DNA of 41,013 nt, taken from the IMG/VR virus record IMGVR_UViG_3300035659_001354, positions 1 to 41,013 of that record, one strand, 5' to 3'. A model generated the notes under the pieces. It saw nothing but the letters and a program-made list of their open reading frames with translations, did no database searches and was not told the origin of the DNA. Within the stretch, counting starts at the first letter, position 1. Each line of letters starts with the position of its first letter. The translations under genes were made by a program, and so were the position numbers. Shown here piece after piece: positions 34,732 through 41,013 of the stretch. This DNA comes from a virus.

Positions 34732-35565
34732 TCAGCCACGGACCTCGCAAAACTCGCAAGGGGTCCCTGTGACGTTCCCGGCCCGGAGTGAAGCGTACGC
34801 ATTGCCTCTGAAGACGCGACGCAGACTTGTTTTGTCTGCATTGCCTAGAGTCCAGTTGCCCGGGCTCAGAATGTGACAGCACGGCAAGGTTTCACCGTTC
34901 CAGAGCACAGCCATGTACATGCTCATGCTCGTGCAGACTGACCATGTTGACGGTTTCTTTTGAGCGGTCTTCATGTCTTCGCTGATGTAGGAGATGATCT
35001 TCACGCCGTCCGTGTAACCGCGCATTTTGACTGCAATCATGTTCAGGTCGTTTTGAGTGAATTCTTCAGCCACGATGTTGAGTCGCATTCTCGGGTATTC
35101 GCCCTTTCGCATCGCATACAGTCGCCTTGCCTTCAGTAAGACTCGGCCCATGCCGGGTTGCTTGTGCACGCTGATTGCGATAGAGTCAAAGGCTTTCAGC
35201 AGAACCTTGTTCATGTGCTTGTTCAGGCACGTGCCGTTTGTTGCGATCTGCATTTCCCTGAAGCCCATCGCGTGCATTGCTAGGACGAATTCTTCAAACT
35301 TGGGGTGGAGCATGCTTTCGCCGGCGTAGCTTGGTGCCACGACCATCTCTGACGCTTTATGGTGCGTCTTGATTTCGTCGAGGATCTTGTAGAAGAGCTC
35401 ACTTGTCATGCAGCCTTTCGGTCTGGCCGGATACAAGCTCGGACTCTGAGACCAACACTTCGCGCACTTCAAGTTGCACGCGTTTGTCAGTTCGATCGCC
35501 AGACACCGCAGACTCGGCGTTCGAAAGGTCACTGGGCCGGTTTCTCGTTGTTGCATCGGCTGCAT
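34732..35565 (-). CDS. Radical SAM/SPASM enzyme
   Basis: A 277-residue protein (the longer form starts at 35574). The radical SAM motif CNLKCAKC (Cys 30, 34, 37 from this start) binds a 4Fe-4S cluster, preceded by LAIELTNA and followed by a TIM-barrel pattern (MQIATNGTCLNKHMNKVLLK, IISYISEDM). The C-terminal part carries cysteines SVCTSMSMYMAV, LPCCHI, PCEFCEVRG, as in SPASM auxiliary-cluster domains. AAGGATGG supports ATG 35565. SPASM enzymes often mature peptides by forming cross-links. It lies inside the virion gene block, which is unusual. The substrate is unknown. Confidence 0.8.
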   Translation of the reverse strand: MQPMQQRETGPVTFRTPSLRCLAIELTNACNLKCAKCWSQSPSLYPARPKGCMTSELFYKILDEIKTHHKASEMVVAPSYAGESMLHPKFEEFVLAMHAMGFREMQIATNGTCLNKHMNKVLLKAFDSIAISVHKQPGMGRVLLKARRLYAMRKGEYPRMRLNIVAEEFTQNDLNMIAVKMRGYTDGVKIISYISEDMKTAQKKPSTWSVCTSMSMYMAVLWNGETLPCCHILSPGNWTLGNADKTSLRRVFRGNAYASLRAGNVTGTPCEFCEVRG

Positions 35566-35714
35566 GCGTACCATCCTTTTTCTTGGTCAATGATGAAGGC
35601 TTTGCCAACGATCTTTTCGCCGCACGTGTGACAGGTTTCTTTTTGCCTTGCTAGTTTCCGCTGCGTTTTCTCTTGCTGCTTGTACGCTTTTTCAAGTTGG
35701 TCTTCTATCGGCAT
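35529..35714 (-). CDS. Zinc-ribbon small protein
   Basis: A 60-residue protein: MPIEDQLEKAYKQQEKTQRK then CHTCGEKIVGKAFI and WYACSRCNNEKPAQ. The helical N-terminus is followed by two CxxC knuckles, a zinc ribbon. It overlaps the MuF-like gene by 10 nt. GAGGCT precedes the ATG. It could be a partner of the portal or of the radical SAM protein that follows it. Confidence 0.6.
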   Translation of the reverse strand: MPIEDQLEKAYKQQEKTQRKLARQKETCHTCGEKIVGKAFIIDQEKGWYACSRCNNEKPAQ

Positions 35715-36127
35715 ATTTGTAGAGCCTCTAGGTCTTGCGTGTAGTTGAACCATGCACTCGGAGGCGACGTTAAACTCAGATAGTCGCTGATGTCGCTGAC
35801 GCGGAGAAGTGTGCATCGACAGTTAGGGTGAACCAGTGGAATGATCTGATCGCCGCTGATGATGAGGTGCCACGGAAACATGAGTCGAAGCTCTGTGCCG
35901 CTGAACACTTGGTTCTTGAGTACGTCACAGGTCCAGCATGTTACCGGGTCCTCGATGGCGAGGTAGTACCAGAAGTCGAGGCTACTGTAGAAGGTTTGGC
36001 GGTGGAAGTCGAGGGGCTTGCGCTTCTTAGCCTCGAGAAACGCCTGGACAACTGCGACGATCTGTTCGTTGGTCAGATTGTCGAGGCTATTGTAGGGCGG
36101 TAACGGTGAAAGTTCTTGTCTGCTCAA
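35705..36127 (-). CDS. MuF/SPP1 gp7-like C-terminal domain protein
   Basis: A 140-residue protein with TTG 36127 preferred (AAGGTG 6 nt upstream); an in-frame ATG at 36178 would overlap the portal gene by 92 nt. The C-terminus holds TCWTCDVLKNQVFSGTELRL and LVHPNCRCTLLRV, matching the CxxC...HPNCRC signature of minor head proteins of the Mu F class. The usual N-terminal 200 residues are missing, so it is a lone, shortened form. These proteins bind the portal and DNA in the head. It overlaps the zinc-ribbon gene. Confidence 0.7.
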   Translation of the reverse strand: MSRQELSPLPPYNSLDNLTNEQIVAVVQAFLEAKKRKPLDFHRQTFYSSLDFWYYLAIEDPVTCWTCDVLKNQVFSGTELRLMFPWHLIISGDQIIPLVHPNCRCTLLRVSDISDYLSLTSPPSAWFNYTQDLEALQICR

Positions 36128-37634
36128 CGATGGCACCTTGCAGTTTTGTCGGGAGAATGGACTCTCTGAATCGGTCAAAGAGCTCGTTGCGAAGCACGAT
36201 GAAGCACCGTTCTGTTTCAGGAGACAGCTTGTCTACGACTTTGCCTAGAGCCTCAGAGACCTTGCGTCGAGACTCTTGCCGGGCCTTGTCGACGTACACG
36301 TTTATTGATCGGTCGCCTTCGCGGATCGCTTCAGTCACGGTGATCGTCCGTGCTAGAAAGCTGCTTTTGATTGTGTCCAAACTCAGGTTGAGCGCGTGCA
36401 TTTTGCCCGGGTCCAGCAATGGCATGTCAGGTTGAGCTTGCGCCGGATCTGGTTCTTTAATCTCTGGAAGCGGTATGCCTTTTTGTCGAATCAGGTCTTG
36501 CGCTTGGTCGAACGTGACTGTGCCGTTTCCTTTCAGTGTCCCGATATCCGTCAAAGTGACAGCGTCGAGCACGGCTCTTGGAGCTCCGAACTTGTGCAGT
36601 GGAGTCGGAATTCCGACCATTGGCTTGTAGAAGCGGTCCTCGATGATGCTGCTGTCATAGCGTTGTTCGCCTTGGACCATTCGGTCGACGCTTTCCAGCA
36701 TCGTTCTAGCCGATGCTTCGCTTGCATTTCTCAGCAGCAGTATGAGTGGTGCGTGTAACCCTTCGCCTATTTGAAAGCTGATCTGGTTGATGTACTCGAG
36801 AAAGCGCACTTGCCCGCTGGGTTCCATGAATTGAAACCAGAAGTCCTCTTTTGTAACATGGCCAAAGTATAGGTCTTCGTCGACGTCTGCGCCGGTGACT
36901 GCGTTGTAGATGTCAGTCACGTCTTGCCCCGTGGCAAACACGCCTCTCGGTGCACTATAGCGGTGAATGATCTTCGGCATGTCCTTGTTAATTTGCTTGC
37001 GAGCCTCAATGAGATCCGCAATTTTGTCAAGAATGCTGCGCCCGTATGGGTGTGCAGTGTCTTCGTGAAGTATGAAGAGAACGATCTTTTCCATGTCTTC
37101 TTTTGTTTCCCACTTGGCCACTTCGCTGTTGCCGACGTCTTGCGTGTACTTCAAGGTCCTTCCGAATACGTCGCGCCAAATGTAGAAGCTCTCAGGCGGC
37201 ATAATTTTGAGACCGCCGCCGTCGAGACGTTCAACGGGACAGAAGCCTTTGCACAGTTTCGTGTACTCGATCTCTCTGTACTTCTTTTGTGCATTGATGC
37301 CGCGAGCCCACTCGTCGACTGATATTTTGTTCTTGTGGTTCGGGTCTATCTTTACGTCCTTACTGTCTTTCGGCGGCATTTCCGTGTAGGACCCGACGCC
37401 GGCGATCATGTCAGCCAGGAGATCGAGTCCGATGCCGGCTTCAGGGTCCTGAGCAAGATCGTCGTACCTATACATGTTCGGGGGGTGAGGCATCTTTCCG
37501 CCGGTCCACTGTTGCATTGCGCTTGTTTGTCCTTTGTCAGCTTCTTTTTGTTTGCCGACGCCTATGCCGTGTCTGAATTGTACGCCTTCGCCAAGGGTCA
37601 ACGGTGCACACTTGAATCCTGTTGACGAGCTCAT
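36087..37634 (-). CDS. Portal protein
   Basis: A 515-residue protein, the usual size for phage portals. Features include AGIGLDLLADMIAGVGSYTE near the start, EYTKLCKGFCPVERL, the ring domain with SFYIWRDVFGRTLKYTQDV and RSILDKIADLIEARKQINKD, and QISFQIGEGLHAPLILLLRN as the crown transition. The C-terminus is helical (LDTIKSSFLARTITVTEAIR). It follows the terminase and precedes MuF, as in most tailed viruses. ATG overlaps the previous stop (ATGA). Confidence 0.85.
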   Translation of the reverse strand: MSSSTGFKCAPLTLGEGVQFRHGIGVGKQKEADKGQTSAMQQWTGGKMPHPPNMYRYDDLAQDPEAGIGLDLLADMIAGVGSYTEMPPKDSKDVKIDPNHKNKISVDEWARGINAQKKYREIEYTKLCKGFCPVERLDGGGLKIMPPESFYIWRDVFGRTLKYTQDVGNSEVAKWETKEDMEKIVLFILHEDTAHPYGRSILDKIADLIEARKQINKDMPKIIHRYSAPRGVFATGQDVTDIYNAVTGADVDEDLYFGHVTKEDFWFQFMEPSGQVRFLEYINQISFQIGEGLHAPLILLLRNASEASARTMLESVDRMVQGEQRYDSSIIEDRFYKPMVGIPTPLHKFGAPRAVLDAVTLTDIGTLKGNGTVTFDQAQDLIRQKGIPLPEIKEPDPAQAQPDMPLLDPGKMHALNLSLDTIKSSFLARTITVTEAIREGDRSINVYVDKARQESRRKVSEALGKVVDKLSPETERCFIVLRNELFDRFRESILPTKLQGAIVEQTRTFTVTALQ

Positions 37635-37954
37635 TGTTTCGCCTCAGTTGTAGGGGGCCTTGGCAAGTCGAAGTGTAGACCCTCGTTCGTCATGACGCCC
37701 CTCATGAGACACTGACACAAGACACCTGATTGCCAGCCTTTCGGCCCGAATTCCACACTCATGAGAGCGAGGGTTTTCTTTCCGCATGATGGACAGGCTT
37801 GTGCTTCAACGTGTTTTTTGAGAGCGTTGACCTCGAGCAGTTTCTCATCGATCTTTGCCTTAACGTCTCCGTTGTGCTTTTGCTGTTTCTTTTTCAGCCA
37901 ATCGAATCTCGACATTTTTGTCACCATGAATCTCAGATGTTCAGCGCAAGTCAT
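37631..37954 (-). CDS. Zinc-containing helical protein
   Basis: A 107-residue protein; GAGGT 7 nt before ATG 37954 sets the start, though a methionine 12 codons in is possible. It has DWLKKKQQKHNGDVKAKIDE (coiled coil) and CPSCGKKTLALMSVEFGP, LCQCLMRGVMTNE with CxxC and CxC. It lies between a helical protein and the portal, possibly a structural accessory or terminase regulator. Not recognised. Confidence 0.55.
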   Translation of the reverse strand: MTCAEHLRFMVTKMSRFDWLKKKQQKHNGDVKAKIDEKLLEVNALKKHVEAQACPSCGKKTLALMSVEFGPKGWQSGVLCQCLMRGVMTNEGLHFDLPRPPTTEAKQ

Positions 37955-37988
37955 GCGCGATACCTCATACAATACGACGTGCACTACG

Positions 37989-38390
37989 TCATGCACGACG
38001 GTGTGCAGCTTGGTACTTTTTGATCTCGTCCAGAAGGCCGTTGACGAACGTGTCAGCGTCCATGTTGACGAAGGCAATGGCAACCATGAGTCGACAGGCT
38101 TCCTGAATTTTGTGTTCGTTCAGCAGTCTGTTGACTTTGAGGGTTAAGCGTTTCTTGTCTTCTGGACGTAAATAGTACAAAGACGTCTGAGTAGAGCTCT
38201 TCGAATCAGACGGACATGAGACAATCCCGCTGCGATCGGAAGTGTCATGTCTCCTGATCGTCTCATGTCGGCTCCGGGAGGATCCTGCGAATGGCTCTTC
38301 AGCGTCTTGTCTTCTCAAGTTGATGTCTCCGTGCACAGATTGAACAGTGCTCTTCGCGTGTTGTGACGAGAGCCACGAGCAGAAGCTCAA
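37989..38390 (-). CDS. Hypothetical helical protein with uncertain start
   Basis: Up to 133 residues from a TTG at 38390. The convincing part is the C-terminus: SLYYLRPEDKKRLTLKVNRL, then LNEHKIQEACRLMVAIAFVN and GLLDEIKKYQ. The N-terminal part overlaps another frame (38299-38400) and is low-complexity, so an internal TTG or other start is quite possible. No function is recognised. Confidence 0.45.
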   Translation of the reverse strand: MSFCSWLSSQHAKSTVQSVHGDINLRRQDAEEPFAGSSRSRHETIRRHDTSDRSGIVSCPSDSKSSTQTSLYYLRPEDKKRLTLKVNRLLNEHKIQEACRLMVAIAFVNMDADTFVNGLLDEIKKYQAAHRRA

Positions 38391-38400
38391 GGTTGTTCAT
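38299..38400 (-). CDS. Possible 33-residue CxxC peptide
   Basis: Starts at an ATG overlapping the previous stop (ATGA), coding MNNLELLLVALVTTREEHCS, then IC and a basic end (ARRHQLEKTRR). A short hydrophobic start and a single CxxC are seen. It overlaps the 37989-38390 frame, and one of the two is likely spurious in this zone. Confidence 0.35.
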   Translation of the reverse strand: MNNLELLLVALVTTREEHCSICARRHQLEKTRR

Positions 38401-38555
38401 GTGTCAGCCTTCTGGAAGTTTGAGCATTTCTTGTTGAAGAAGGGTCGATCTGTGCCGTCTCCGAGATCTCTGTACGTGGGGTTTGTCTCAGCGGGGTTGA
38501 GATGGCACTGAAGACTGTTTCCCTCGCAAGGTTTCAGGTCTTTGCTGCAACTCAT
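38397..38555 (-). CDS. Cysteine-rich 52-residue protein
   Basis: A protein with MSCSKDLKPCEGNSLQCHLN, TNPTYRDLGDGTD and FNKKCSN: four cysteines and one histidine. It begins by ATGA overlap with the membrane protein gene and ends by ATGA with the next frame. It could be a small metal-binding protein; nothing more is visible. Confidence 0.5.
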   Translation of the reverse strand: MSCSKDLKPCEGNSLQCHLNPAETNPTYRDLGDGTDRPFFNKKCSNFQKADT

Positions 38556-38734
38556 TGTTTGTTCCAGCCCTTCATTTCTGCGACTGCGACCAAAGCTGTG
38601 CAGACGCCGAACGCTACCAACGCTTCGATCACAGCGATATTTGGAGCTCCCACAGCTGCAAAGATCAGCATGAGAGTCATGAAGAAGAAAGCCATGCACA
38701 AGGCTAGGGTGCTGAGTCCTCGTTTGTCAATCAT
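38552..38734 (-). CDS. Two-span membrane protein, 60 residues
   Basis: ATG 38734 is preferred over an earlier frame start, because it overlaps the end of the preceding gene by 8 nt. Two hydrophobic segments: TLALCMAFFFMTLMLIFAAV and NIAVIEALVAFGVCTALVAV, then a charged end (EMKGWNKQ). This is a holin-like layout (two spans, charged C-terminus), but sequence alone does not prove lysis. It is near the terminase. Confidence 0.6.
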   Translation of the reverse strand: MIDKRGLSTLALCMAFFFMTLMLIFAAVGAPNIAVIEALVAFGVCTALVAVAEMKGWNKQ

Positions 38735-39065
38735 GTTCCGTACCTTTTGCGCGCAATCTTGCGCCCTCTTTTCCAGCGCATCTGATACATCTCTTTGCCT
38801 CATGTCCCGACAGCACTGCATGGCAGTCTACGCAGAAGGTTGGACCGAATATCTTTTTAGGCTTGTGCTTGGGTCCCCGGGTTATGGTCATGAGCCAGCA
38901 GAGTATCTTAAACGTGTCGTATTTGTCCCAGTCATAGTCTTCTTGGAGTAGCACGTTGAGATGGCTCATGAGGCTGCGAAAGAACGCTTTGTCGCACAGT
39001 TTCGAGAGTCTCGGCGGTAGCGGTGCCTGAAAGCCAAGGAACGGAGACTGTATGTCAGCGTCCAT
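38727..39065 (-). CDS. Zinc-binding protein beside the terminase
   Basis: A 112-residue protein. It is helical in the first 70 residues (LSKLCDKAFFRSLMSHLNVL), then has PTFCVDCHAVLSGHEAKRCI and RCAGKEGARLRAKGT: CxxC and CxxC with a histidine, a zinc knuckle with basic tail. It may be an HNH-like remnant or a DNA-binding terminase accessory; no HNH signature is intact. Confidence 0.55.
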   Translation of the reverse strand: MDADIQSPFLGFQAPLPPRLSKLCDKAFFRSLMSHLNVLLQEDYDWDKYDTFKILCWLMTITRGPKHKPKKIFGPTFCVDCHAVLSGHEAKRCIRCAGKEGARLRAKGTEHD

Positions 39066-39462
39066 ACACGGTCACGTTGAAGCTGAAATCAGTTATGACA
39101 GTGATGTTTCTGGCCACTGTCAACGTGAAGGTCACGTCAATTTGCTCCTCTCGATCAACGGTCTCGTTTGCGTAGTCCCATGTCATGTTGAGATACCTCT
39201 CAGCTTCCGCGGGAATGAAACCTGAGCAGTTGAACGTCAAAGTCACTGGTCTCGACCCTGTGTTGTAGACCTGTATGAGTGTCGAGTTTCGGCTTTCGCC
39301 CGGGTGCAGAGTGCCCCAGTCGATCATGTTAGGTGAGATGTCGATACCTACGCCTGAGAGCAAGTCAATGTTCTGAGGGCTCGGTTTATTGGCGAGGCTC
39401 AAGATCAAGACCACTAGGAAAAACACTGTGATGATGATTAGAGCGTTTCGCCCCTCGTTCAC
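39055..39462 (-). CDS. Membrane-anchored beta-sandwich protein
   Basis: A 135-residue protein starting at GTG 39462, coupled to the terminase stop (GTGA). One N-terminal membrane helix (ALIIITVFFLVVLILSLANK) leads to an extracytoplasmic beta domain (IDISPNMIDWGTLHPGESRN, NTGSRPVTLTFNCSGFI, TVARNITVITDFSFNVTVYG) with several N-x-S/T sites. The fold resembles small Ig-like or MSP-like sandwiches. It would point outside the cell. Confidence 0.6.
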   Translation of the reverse strand: MNEGRNALIIITVFFLVVLILSLANKPSPQNIDLLSGVGIDISPNMIDWGTLHPGESRNSTLIQVYNTGSRPVTLTFNCSGFIPAEAERYLNMTWDYANETVDREEQIDVTFTLTVARNITVITDFSFNVTVYGR

Positions 39463-40922
39463 CACTTGCGCACTCCTGTCATAATTTGAGGTGGCCCGGC
39501 GTGTCGCAATCGTTCAAAGGCGCCTGACGTTGCGTCGACTTGGTCGTCGTGTTCGCCTAGAGGGAAGCTCTCGGCTTCGTCGAGGAACGGATTGATCCAG
39601 ACGCCTTCGATTAGCCACACGTTGCCCGCTTCTGCAGCTGAACTGAAGGGGTTAGCCCGTAATTCCTTGTCGCCTGTTGCTCGTTGTCCGTGGAAAGTGA
39701 AGCCTGAGAGAATGTTGCGGCTGTAGTGACTGACTAGACTGATGCCTTCGCTCCCTGGCTCAATTTCCATGCAGATGCTCACGCGGTTCTTGTGCTGCAT
39801 GTAGTCGAGGACGGCTGTTTGTTTGATGGCGTCCTCAGTTTCCTTCGGTGTCTTGCGGAAGCGTCTGATGTCTTCGATGTAGTACATGCCGTCTTTGAAC
39901 GCGACTTTTGAGCCCACTGTGTAGTCTGGGTCTTTGCCTTGTTTCGGCGTGGTTGCAGCCATGTCCCAGAAGCGTACTCGAGTAGCGTCTTCAGGTGCAG
40001 CCTTGAGCATTGGGTGTGAATCGCTGATGAACCATTCACGTCGGAACTTGCTGCCGCCATGCTTCGCGCTCCAATCACCTTCAAGATACTGTCTCCGTGT
40101 GATGGGGTCTAGTTGGTTGAGGCTGCGAATGTAGCTGACTCGATCGAGGTTTGGATTGTCCTGCAGCTTGGCCGGTATGAAGATACGGCCCTCGACGTTC
40201 CTAATTGTGATTTCTTTGCTGTGACACGCCGGGCATTCGACTAAGATTTCGGCTTTGGTTACTTGTTGCTCTATGCCGCATTCCTGGCACTTCAGCCAAG
40301 GCAGAAAGCGTCGTTTGACCCAATCGTGCCCGATGTTGCCGGGGTTACTTGCGCCGCGCATGCGTAAGGGAACGTAGGCGCCTTCGAGTCGACGCAAACG
40401 TGAGAACAGATACCGGTATTGCCCTTCGAGAAACTGTGTTTTCTCGTCAAACCCGATAAACTGAAATTCGGCGGACTGGTAGCTGTACTTGTCTTGGTCG
40501 GTCTCGAGATATCCGAAGTTTAAACGTGCGGTCGACGGAAACGTCCACGCGTGGTTTACAGCGGACCAGTGAGCTTTTGTGCCTCCGAGCCATTGACTCG
40601 CCCGGTCCATGAGGGCTTCAGGCAAGGCAAGATCTCTATAGCTGCGTCGAAACAGTATTGCATTGTAGCCAGGTTCATTGACGAACTGCAAGGCAGCCAT
40701 GAGTAAAGCGTCAGATTTGCCCCCGCCAGCTGCGCCGCCGTACAGGGCTTCGGGGCACAGGAGCATCAAGAACTCAGCTTGTCTAGGACTGAGCCCTTTG
40801 CCGTCAGGTCTAGGAAGGCGGTGTGTTGCTGGAATCCACTTGTTCTCCAGAACCGTGCGCTTGAAGATTTCGCTTAGCTGCTGTTTCGAGCAGAGTATCG
40901 TATCCTCTGAGAATTGCTCCAA
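39459..40922 (-). CDS. terL: Terminase large subunit with zinc-ribbon insertion
   Basis: A 487-residue protein. Walker A is YGGAAGGGKSD (61-71), Walker B is FQFIGFDE (153-160), and the coupling motif is RGASNPG (189-195). The nuclease half has FWDMAAT (Asp 320), CMEIEPG (Glu 386) and EHDDQVD (Asp 459/460). An insertion between the ATPase and nuclease, KCQECGIEQQ to CPACHSKE (212-234), holds two CxxC pairs and is probably a zinc ribbon, which is unusual. The start is TTG 40922; no in-frame stop is near. An overlapping open frame runs in from the right edge. It packages DNA into the procapsid. Confidence 0.9.
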   Translation of the reverse strand: MEQFSEDTILCSKQQLSEIFKRTVLENKWIPATHRLPRPDGKGLSPRQAEFLMLLCPEALYGGAAGGGKSDALLMAALQFVNEPGYNAILFRRSYRDLALPEALMDRASQWLGGTKAHWSAVNHAWTFPSTARLNFGYLETDQDKYSYQSAEFQFIGFDEKTQFLEGQYRYLFSRLRRLEGAYVPLRMRGASNPGNIGHDWVKRRFLPWLKCQECGIEQQVTKAEILVECPACHSKEITIRNVEGRIFIPAKLQDNPNLDRVSYIRSLNQLDPITRRQYLEGDWSAKHGGSKFRREWFISDSHPMLKAAPEDATRVRFWDMAATTPKQGKDPDYTVGSKVAFKDGMYYIEDIRRFRKTPKETEDAIKQTAVLDYMQHKNRVSICMEIEPGSEGISLVSHYSRNILSGFTFHGQRATGDKELRANPFSSAAEAGNVWLIEGVWINPFLDEAESFPLGEHDDQVDATSGAFERLRHAGPPQIMTGVRKW

Positions 40923-41013
40923 GATCAGATTCGACCGTTATGTTACCCGCGATTGTTACGGGTGCCAGATTAAGTTTACCGAGGGTCTGCAGAATCCCGA
41001 TCTGCGCAAGAGC
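40810..41013 (-). CDS. Partial open frame upstream of terminase
   Basis: The frame is open from the window edge and ends at a TAG at 40812-40810, giving 67 residues with the start outside. It reads ALAQIGILQTLGKLNLAPVT, then ESDLGAILRGYDTLLETAAK and EQVDSSNTPPS. It overlaps the first 113 nt of terminase in another frame. Its position suggests a small-terminase-like protein, but no helix-turn-helix can be seen in this fragment, so it may also be a chance frame. Confidence 0.35.
   Translation of the reverse strand, partial: ALAQIGILQTLGKLNLAPVTIAGNITVESDLGAILRGYDTLLETAAKRNLQAHGSGEQVDSSNTPPS

Noticed and set aside
38228-38273. Possible small minus-strand gene starting MRRSGDMTLP
   Set aside because: It is about 40 codons long, overlaps two other frames and has no ribosome site.
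1-41013. Circular genome with overlap of the two ends
   Set aside because: No repeat between the first and last bases is seen, and joining the ends gives a stop codon and no suitable start for the right-edge frame. The contig is treated as linear and cut.
1-41013. CRISPR array, insertion sequence or integrase
   Set aside because: No regularly spaced identical repeats of 24-40 bp, no transposase motif and no tyrosine or serine recombinase was seen on either strand.

Overview
The window looks like most of the genome of a tailed double-stranded DNA virus (Caudoviricetes type). The right half carries a large terminase, portal, protease-scaffold, HK97-type major capsid protein, neck and tail proteins, and two adhesin or fibre proteins. 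The host is more likely an archaeon than a bacterium. The reasons are a HerA-like ATPase, dozens of very small zinc-binding and ribbon-helix-helix or winged-helix proteins, a TATA-like AT-rich promoter block near 7.6 kb, frequent TTG/GTG starts with GGAGGTGA-type ribosome binding sites, and DUF2341 and fibronectin-like surface modules. An anaerobic sediment lineage such as Bathyarchaeia is a guess from overall flavour and has not been tested.

Layout: two convergent arms meet near 16.2-16.46 kb. The left arm (1-16155) is entirely plus strand, with about 50 tightly packed genes. Most encode proteins under 130 residues, joined by ATGA, TTGA or GTGA stop-start overlaps. A striking share are miniature cysteine-rich (CxxC...CxxC) proteins. 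Recognisable genes are a kelch propeller (5903-6805), a nuclease-like/winged-helix protein (7048-7608), a stand-alone PolX nucleotidyltransferase (10626-11123), an ASCH-like protein (11120-11578), a short C5 cytosine methyltransferase (13042-13674) and a HerA-like ATPase (14278-15642).

The right arm (16463-41013) is entirely minus strand and is read from the right end inward. In transcription order it holds a truncated ORF, the terminase with a zinc-ribbon insertion, small membrane and zinc proteins, the portal, a MuF-like C-terminal domain protein, a radical SAM/SPASM protein, a coiled-coil protein followed by a histidine-rich fibre, a protease-scaffold fusion and the major capsid protein. 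Next come a second coiled-coil protein followed by a DUF2341 adhesin, a fibronectin-like protein, a glycosyltransferase/methyltransferase cassette, a tRNA-CAU, the neck and tail genes with a third glycosyltransferase, and a tail hub protein. No long tape-measure protein is present.

The most unusual content is: (i) a radical SAM/SPASM enzyme plus three glycosyltransferases and a SAM methyltransferase embedded among virion genes, which suggests a viral virion or surface-modification pathway; (ii) a degenerate tandem repeat of about 87 bp running from the methyltransferase 3' end into the non-coding region beside the tRNA; (iii) structured intergenic regions with palindromes and short tandem repeats flanking capsid and fibre genes; (iv) a carbohydrate-binding-like beta-sandwich apparently inserted into three different tail proteins; and (v) the dense mini-zinc-protein cassette. 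All functional calls come from reading motifs by eye; no database search was possible.
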